A stretch of 64,000 bases of DNA from Ignavibacteriota bacterium (GTDB lineage Bacteria; Bacteroidota; Ignavibacteria; Ignavibacteriales; Melioribacteraceae). The position numbers were made by a program, and so were the translations under genes. Positions 58,377-64,000 of this stretch are shown piece by piece. The notes under the pieces were generated by a model that was not told the origin of the DNA, searched no databases, and saw nothing but the letters and a program-made list of their open reading frames with translations. The stretch lies in the NCBI GenBank assembly GCA_013112585.1, contig JABFGH010000008.1, positions 1 through 64,000 of the forward strand, read 5' to 3'. Position 1 is the stretch's first letter; each line of letters begins with the position of its first letter.

Positions 58377-61300
58377 TCAATGTTCAAATATTGAGGCGTC
58401 ATACTTGTAATCTTTGAAATTAACTTTAAAGAAAATACTATAGAGCACGGGTACAAAGAGTAGTATAATTACCGTCGCAAAAAACAAACCGAAAATAATT
58501 GCAAGAGCCAAGGGTTCCCACAATAATCCACCGCTAAATAAAAGCGGCAGCATACCTAATGAAGTTGTTAATGTGGTCAAAATGACCGGTCTAAATCTGC
58601 GGTTAGCCGCACGCATAACAGCATTTTGTTCAGATATAGATGAGTTTTCTTGTTTCTCAACATCAATTCTGTCGATCAATATAATTGCAGTATTTATAAG
58701 AATACCGGCAAGTGCAATTACGCCTAAGATTCCGAAAAAGCTGACAAATGAACCTCCGATATACCAGCCGATTACTACTCCAATTATACCGAGTGGAATA
58801 GTTATATAAACAATCATTGATTTTCTTATTGAGTTGAATTGCAAAACAAGCAGAAGAAGGATTAACGAAAAAGATAATGGGAGCCATTTGAAAATTGCAC
58901 CGAGATTTTCATTTGTATCTTCATCTTCCCCGCCGAACTCATAGGCGTAACCATCTTGCCAACCTGATTTTTGTTCATTAAGCCAGGGATTAATAGAATT
59001 AAAAATATCGGCGGCATTATAACCGGGGTCTAAATAAGCTCCAACCGTTATTGTTCTCTTTAAATCTTTGCGAATAACTTTTGCAAATTGCCAGTCAATA
59101 TTTATATCGGCAACTTGAGCTAACGGAACATTCCGTTTAGTAAGCGAGGAATAAATATTAAACCCTGCAAGCGTTTCAAAATTATGTCCTTCGTTATCAA
59201 CATCTTTTAAGATGATAGGAATACTTTTATCTTCGGTTCTAAAGTCATCAACTTTAAACCCGGATAGCCCGGCATTGAGAGCGTTTGCAATATCAAAATT
59301 AGTTAACCCGGCACGTTGAGCTCTGTTTTCATCTATCTTAACAACTATCTTTTTGATTTTGGGACCGTAGTCATCATCAATATTTTTAGCACCCGGAGTT
59401 TCAATTAATCTTTCTTTAACGCTCTTCGCAATCTTAGCAAGTTCATCCGGGTTTTCGCCGGAGATACGAATTTCTACAGGGGTTCCCGAGGCACCTGCGC
59501 CTGTCAATCTATTTACTCTAATATCGGCATCGGGAAAATTATTCGAGCAGTATTTATCTAATTTCTCGATAACATAATCATTATCTAAATCACCTGTAGT
59601 ATTCAACAGCATATGAGAATACTGTGAATTTGCCTCATCCTTAAAATAGCCCAAGTCATAAGGCTCCGGTCCTTCCCCAATAAAAGAAGAAAAATCTAAA
59701 ACGCCGCGTCCATCATCTTCTTCAACAAGCAGGGAATCCAGTATATATTGTTCAATTTTATTTACTGCTTTTTCCGTTATTTCAATTTGAGTACCCGAAG
59801 GGAGTTTAACATCAACTGTAACCAGATTACGGTCGCTGTCGGGCACTAATTTGAAGGGAAGAAAAGGTATAGATAACAATGATAAAACGAATATGCCGAT
59901 TATAATAATTATAAAAATCGGTTTTCTTTTTAGTACCCGAAGTAAAACTTTATTATACCATTTATTAAGAGACTTCATAAATCTATCAACAAAACCGGGC
60001 TTACTCTTTTCATTTTTCTTTTTTGCATTTATCATAATCGTAGCAAGAAGCGGTATAAAGGTAAAAGTTAAAAACCACGAGCTTAACAATGAAATTGTAA
60101 CAACGGAAAAGAGAGGCGCTGCCATTTCTCCCATAGGTGTTTCCGCCAATGCAAATGATAAAAATGCTGATGAAGTTGTAAGGGATGATATTAGAAGAGG
60201 AATTAACAAATTTTTTGACGAAGAGACGCTTGCATCGAATATGCTTTCTCCTCCTTCAACTCTAACCATAATAGATTCAGCCATAACAATTCCGTTATCG
60301 ACTAACAAACCGAGTGATATGATAAGTGCGGCAAGAGAAACCTTGTTCAACCCGAGATCGAATACTGTCATAAAGAAGAAAGAAAAAACAATAACCATCG
60401 GCAGAAGTCCGGCAACAAGTGAACCTGTTCTAAATCCTAAGAAGAACAGCATAACAGCAAGTACAATAATAACGCTTTGAATGAGACTAATTAAAAAATC
60501 ATTTACTTGTTGATTAACTATATGATCTTGCGAAGCAGCCCTTACAAGCTCAACTCCGAGCGGAAGAGATTTATTTATTTCCGGCAGTACTCTGTCAACA
60601 TCATCGCCAAGCCGAACAATATTTGCTCCTTCTTTGAGTGATATAAATAGAGAAATTGCCTCTTTGCCGTCAATTTTTACAATCTTTTCTTTTGGTGAAA
60701 TATAACCCGGATAAATATTTGTAATATCTTTCAGAAGAACAGTAGTACCTGTTTTTGTTGGAATTATGGTATTCCGTAAGTCACCAAGGGTTGTGTAGCT
60801 GCCGGTGGGCTCTAATATGATTTGTTTACTGCCGAGTTTAACTTCGCCTGCGGGAAAAAGAATATTTGTATTCGAAATTATGTTTTTTAGTATACCGGGG
60901 TTTAACCCATACCGCGCCAATTGTTGATCGTCGAATTCAATAAAAATTCTTTCATCCTGCACACCGCCGTATTTTACTTTAGCGGCATCGGGAAGCTTTA
61001 GAAGTTTATCTCTTATATCATCAGCATAGTCTTTCAAAGTATTATACGACACACCGTCACCTGTTACTCCTAAAATAATTCCGAAAACCGTGCCGATATC
61101 TCTATCTTTTACAATGGGTCCGCCTATATTTGAAGGAAGATGTGGTTTAACTTCACCTACTCTCACTCGAAGTTCATCCCAAACCGACTGCAGTTCATCT
61201 TGGCTGATTTTTTCTTTAAGTTCAACAGTAATAACCGAAAGTCCCGTTCGAGATTCACTTTCAATGGTTTTTATTTCTACCATTTCACGTATAGTTTCTT

Positions 61301-61502
61301 CCAAAACATCTGTTACTAAAGTTTCTACTCTTTGCGGGTTAGCGCCAGGGAATTGTGTTATAACCGATGCAATCCTTATTGTATAAGGCGGCATACTGTC
61401 TCTCGGTAAATTGAAATAACTTGTTATACCAATTAAAGCTATTATGAGTATTGCAATAATTGCTATCCGGTTTTTTATGAGTGTTGTTTTTGTAAGGTTC
61501 AT
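58377..61502 (-). CDS. RND efflux permease (AcrB/HAE1-like)
   Basis: 1041 residues, full length for a tripartite RND pump. MNLTKTTLIKNRIAIIAILI begins TM1; LGLLVDNGIVMAESIMVRVEGG is TM4, with the first proton-relay Asp kept and the second replaced by Asn relative to the Asp-Asp of AcrB. LPSGTQIEITEKAVNKIEQY, LRAANRRFRPVILTTLTTSL-like text (VMRAANRRFRPVILTTLT) and two large periplasmic regions are typical. Works with the adaptor and TolC-like proteins encoded just upstream on the same strand; substrates unknown. Confidence 0.92.
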   Translation of the reverse strand: MNLTKTTLIKNRIAIIAILIIALIGITSYFNLPRDSMPPYTIRIASVITQFPGANPQRVETLVTDVLEETIREMVEIKTIESESRTGLSVITVELKEKISQDELQSVWDELRVRVGEVKPHLPSNIGGPIVKDRDIGTVFGIILGVTGDGVSYNTLKDYADDIRDKLLKLPDAAKVKYGGVQDERIFIEFDDQQLARYGLNPGILKNIISNTNILFPAGEVKLGSKQIILEPTGSYTTLGDLRNTIIPTKTGTTVLLKDITNIYPGYISPKEKIVKIDGKEAISLFISLKEGANIVRLGDDVDRVLPEINKSLPLGVELVRAASQDHIVNQQVNDFLISLIQSVIIVLAVMLFFLGFRTGSLVAGLLPMVIVFSFFFMTVFDLGLNKVSLAALIISLGLLVDNGIVMAESIMVRVEGGESIFDASVSSSKNLLIPLLISSLTTSSAFLSFALAETPMGEMAAPLFSVVTISLLSSWFLTFTFIPLLATIMINAKKKNEKSKPGFVDRFMKSLNKWYNKVLLRVLKRKPIFIIIIIGIFVLSLLSIPFLPFKLVPDSDRNLVTVDVKLPSGTQIEITEKAVNKIEQYILDSLLVEEDDGRGVLDFSSFIGEGPEPYDLGYFKDEANSQYSHMLLNTTGDLDNDYVIEKLDKYCSNNFPDADIRVNRLTGAGASGTPVEIRISGENPDELAKIAKSVKERLIETPGAKNIDDDYGPKIKKIVVKIDENRAQRAGLTNFDIANALNAGLSGFKVDDFRTEDKSIPIILKDVDNEGHNFETLAGFNIYSSLTKRNVPLAQVADINIDWQFAKVIRKDLKRTITVGAYLDPGYNAADIFNSINPWLNEQKSGWQDGYAYEFGGEDEDTNENLGAIFKWLPLSFSLILLLLVLQFNSIRKSMIVYITIPLGIIGVVIGWYIGGSFVSFFGILGVIALAGILINTAIILIDRIDVEKQENSSISEQNAVMRAANRRFRPVILTTLTTSLGMLPLLFSGGLLWEPLALAIIFGLFFATVIILLFVPVLYSIFFKVNFKDYKYDASIFEH

Positions 61503-61525
61503 AATTTAATTTCCCCAGAAAATTT

Positions 61526-62617
61526 TTAGTTGGAACTTTCGAGCAGGTTCACAGGCCTGCCGTCATACATAAAACTAAGTCCTGCGGTTACTATTAATTC
61601 ATCCGGCTTCAGTCCCTTTTTTATTTCGTATCCTGCAGGCGAATATTCGCCGATAAGTACATCCCTTCGTTCTACTCTATAAACCCCTGCTTTTTCGGTA
61701 GAATTTATTACATAAACAAAATCACCTTCACTATCGTGTGCAACAGCATCAAAAGGGACTTCAATCAAACCTGCCAAATTAGTTCCCGAGGTAATCGGAA
61801 TTTGAACTGAACAGCTCATACCCGGAAGAACTTTTTTTGATTCGTCGGTTAAGGAAATTATTAAAGGGAAAGTTGATGCGGTTTGAGAACTAAGCCCAAC
61901 TTCAGAAATTTGACCTACAAAAACTTTATTAGGAATAGAAGAAAAAGTAATATTTACTTTCTGACCTTTTTTAATAAAACGAATTATGTTTTCAGGAACA
62001 GCGGTTTTGATTTCAACATTGGATTCGGTAGCAAAAAGAACAACCGGCATACCGGCTCCTGTCATTTCATTTTCTTCAGCCAAAATAGAGGAAACCGTAC
62101 CGTTAAATGGAGCTGTTAATTTTGTATAATCCAACTGATTTTTTGCAGCGCTCAATTGAGTCTGTGCCGTTTGTACCATCGATTTAGCTGATTCAAATTC
62201 AGCTTTTACTTTTTCATATTCGCTCAGCGAAACATTATTATTTGCGTATAATTTTTCTATGCGATTAAAATTTGATCTGGCAATAGTGAGCTGTACTTCT
62301 CCATTTTTTTGAGAACTAACTGCTTTCTCATAATTCAATTTATAATCAGTATCATCTAAAGCCGCAATTAATTCACCTTTTTGAACTGCTTCCCCCAACC
62401 TTACATAAATCTTGTCTAAGGTTCCGCCAACTTTGAAACTTAGCCGGACTTCCTTTTGAGCTTGTGAAACGCCTGCAAAATTTCTTGTTGAACCGGCAGA
62501 TATTTCAGTTACTTTTTTATAAAAAACCGGTCTTACGGTTTCGGATTTCTCATCATCGCCCCCGCAGGAAGCAAGGATAAAAAGAAGCAGAATTCCTATG
62601 TGATAAAGTTTCATCAT
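61526..62617 (-). CDS. RND periplasmic adaptor (membrane fusion protein)
   Basis: 363 residues. The signal peptide LLLFILASCGGDD is a lipobox, so a lipoprotein anchored in the inner membrane. Domains in order: barrel-sandwich hybrid half (VRLSFKVGGTLDKIYVRLGE, then AVQKGELIAALDDTDYKLNY), alpha-hairpin (about 95-150), second lipoyl half (LDYTKLTAPFNGTVSSILAE), beta-barrel (KTAVPENIIRFIKKGQKVNI) and membrane-proximal domain (AGVYRVERRDVLIGEY). It bridges pump and outer-membrane channel. The start codon overlaps the TolC-like stop by one base. Confidence 0.93.
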   Translation of the reverse strand: MMKLYHIGILLLFILASCGGDDEKSETVRPVFYKKVTEISAGSTRNFAGVSQAQKEVRLSFKVGGTLDKIYVRLGEAVQKGELIAALDDTDYKLNYEKAVSSQKNGEVQLTIARSNFNRIEKLYANNNVSLSEYEKVKAEFESAKSMVQTAQTQLSAAKNQLDYTKLTAPFNGTVSSILAEENEMTGAGMPVVLFATESNVEIKTAVPENIIRFIKKGQKVNITFSSIPNKVFVGQISEVGLSSQTASTFPLIISLTDESKKVLPGMSCSVQIPITSGTNLAGLIEVPFDAVAHDSEGDFVYVINSTEKAGVYRVERRDVLIGEYSPAGYEIKKGLKPDELIVTAGLSFMYDGRPVNLLESSN

Positions 62618-64000
62618 TATTCTCCGCTAACTAAAAAATTATTTAATCTATTTATATAAACTTTCTGTTCTTCCTCGCTGCTTAAAAACATAAACTTTCC
62701 CTGTAGTCTTTCTAATTGGATATAATCTAAAAGATACTGATGGAAAGCAATTGACGAAAGATGTTTTGTTTGAGTCATTACATTTTGTGCATCAACAAGC
62801 TGAACAAGACTGGCAACGCCTTGAGCGTAGGCATCCTGAACAATTTTATAATTATCTTCAGCGGCTAATGCTGCATATTTTGAAAGGTCAACCTCAAGAT
62901 AAGAAGCTATCAGTTTTTCTACCCCTGCCCTGATACCGGTTTCAAAATTATTTATAAGTTCGTTTTCCTGATAAGATAACTTTTTAATTTCTATCTCAGA
63001 TTTTTCAATTTCCGTAATTGTTTTACCTCCCTTAAAAAGAGGAAAACGTAAATTTATACCGGCGCTCCAGGTTGCATCATCCGGCGGCGGCGGTATGGGA
63101 AGCTGCGGATTAGCAATTGTACCGTTTCTTACAAAAACTTGATCAACACTTCCGAACAAAAATATTTCCGGTAAAAAGAGTTGACGGTTATGCATCGATC
63201 TCTGCCTATCTAAAATTTTTCCTGCCGTAAATAACTGTTTCAATTCAGGTGAATTGTTTTTCATCTCACTCATTATAAAACTTGCATATAAATCCGATAA
63301 CGCGGGGTTTTCAAATAATTTTGAAAACAAATTTTGATCAATAATTATTGAACGGTCTATTTTGTCTGAATCAGGCAGTTTAATACTCTTATCAATCTGT
63401 TTATTTAGAAGACTATTTAGATTAAACATACTTGATTTGAATGAAGCGTGTGCATCGTTTAGCTTTATTTTGTTAAGGCTAAGTTCACTTTTCCAACGGT
63501 TAACATCAGATAAACCGGTATGCCCGCTTGCTTCTTTTGCTTCGGCAATCTGAAGGTTTTGTATCGTCGCATTAACATTATTGTTTTGAATGTTGAGATT
63601 ACTTTGAGCAAAAAGAACCGATAAGTAAGCATTTGAAATATCGGTAATAATATCGAGAACGGCGGCATCGGCTATGTGTTTCTTGTTCTCGGCAACAAGT
63701 TTATTTATTGCGATATTCGCGAATACCGGTTCCGAAAATATAACTTGATTTAATGAAACAGTACCTGTTATGGTAAACTCGCCCCTTTGACCCATCGAAG
63801 ATTCGACAAGGTTTTCACTTAATTCAACACCTGTTCCGGAAATCTCCAATTGAGGAAAAATATTCGACTTAGCAATTCTTACATCTTTTTCTGCCGAAGA
63901 AAAATCTTCTTTTGTAATTTTCCCCGTCAAATTATTTTTAAGAGCTTCTGCAATAGCTCCTCGCAGTGTTATTTCGTCTCCGTCGGGAAAAGTATCTACA
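62617..64000 (-). CDS. TolC-family outer-membrane efflux protein (5' end beyond window)
   Basis: The frame stays open to the window edge. A TTG at 63930 is not the start, because the upstream codons read VDTFPDGDEITLRGAIAEAL, the normal TolC N-terminal repeat, so the true start and signal peptide lie outside. Long alpha-helical repeats (ILDIITDISNAYLSVLFAQS, INLRFPLFKGGKTITEIEKS, AQGVASLVQLVDAQNVM) are typical of OEP domains. First gene, in transcription order, of the tripartite efflux operon. Confidence 0.92.
   Translation of the reverse strand, partial: VDTFPDGDEITLRGAIAEALKNNLTGKITKEDFSSAEKDVRIAKSNIFPQLEISGTGVELSENLVESSMGQRGEFTITGTVSLNQVIFSEPVFANIAINKLVAENKKHIADAAVLDIITDISNAYLSVLFAQSNLNIQNNNVNATIQNLQIAEAKEASGHTGLSDVNRWKSELSLNKIKLNDAHASFKSSMFNLNSLLNKQIDKSIKLPDSDKIDRSIIIDQNLFSKLFENPALSDLYASFIMSEMKNNSPELKQLFTAGKILDRQRSMHNRQLFLPEIFLFGSVDQVFVRNGTIANPQLPIPPPPDDATWSAGINLRFPLFKGGKTITEIEKSEIEIKKLSYQENELINNFETGIRAGVEKLIASYLEVDLSKYAALAAEDNYKIVQDAYAQGVASLVQLVDAQNVMTQTKHLSSIAFHQYLLDYIQLERLQGKFMFLSSEEEQKVYINRLNNFLVSGE

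Overview
The window is low-GC, mostly gene-dense bacterial chromosome and reads as Ignavibacteriota (Bacteroidota/Chlorobi superphylum). Three proteins end in the type IX secretion sorting domain beginning YPNPFNP. A DUF2723 glycosyltransferase is present, and one promoter matches the Bacteroidota TAnnTTTG -7 box. Intergenic regions carry hairpin-rich dispersed repeats, simple repeats and short GC-rich palindromes. No rRNA, tRNA, CRISPR array or intact transposase was recognised.

Layout. 1-9.9 kb: relic of a PIN toxin, an orphan PAS histidine kinase, a DUF547 protein with an outer-membrane protein, a secreted CxxCH protein, an M29 aminopeptidase, a VapBC-type toxin-antitoxin pair, arginine deiminase and an FKBP lipoprotein. 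10-17.6 kb: methyltransferase, glycosyltransferases (GT2, DUF2723, GT9), a LOG protein and a YjbQ protein. 17.9-25.2 kb: ornithine aminotransferase, then a block of secreted and hypothetical proteins between two related simple-repeat regions. 25.3-31.9 kb: Crp/Fnr regulator, DUF6448 and cupin proteins facing a minus-strand DoxX-like/flavin reductase/FolE operon, an ECF sigma factor and a secreted c-type peroxidase-like protein.

32-42.1 kb: an intergenic 305-nt tandem duplication, then two TetR regulators, an RND (MMPL-like) exporter, a YtfJ-like protein, a LolA-like protein and a DUF1302-like barrel. The same operator-like sequence lies before each TetR gene and before the exporter. A second PAS kinase, a BamA-like barrel and a PagL-like lipid A deacylase follow.

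42.1-51.8 kb is the most interesting part. It is a tightly packed operon: nucleotidyltransferase, frameshifted small gene, ATP-grasp enzyme, class III aminotransferase, CDP-alcohol phosphatidyltransferase, Gfo/Idh oxidoreductase, flippase-like membrane protein, HAD phosphatase and myo-inositol-1-phosphate synthase, followed by another BamA-like barrel. Together the genes suggest synthesis and export of an inositol-based, probably amine-modified phospholipid or phosphodiester. The ATP-grasp, aminotransferase and oxidoreductase steps are not accounted for by pathways I know.

52-64 kb: membrane protein, methyltransferase and DUF3943 protein. Next comes an alpha-glucan phosphorylase with more GC-rich codon use than its neighbours, which looks transferred and lies between a relic of a C26 amidotransferase and a mosaic repeat. 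The window ends in a minus-strand tripartite RND efflux operon cut by the right edge. A recurrent theme is a 21-nt palindromic insertion: four copies interrupt one repeat (57.8-58.0 kb) relative to its clean relative at 11 kb, and another lies in frame inside a coding sequence at 20.3 kb.
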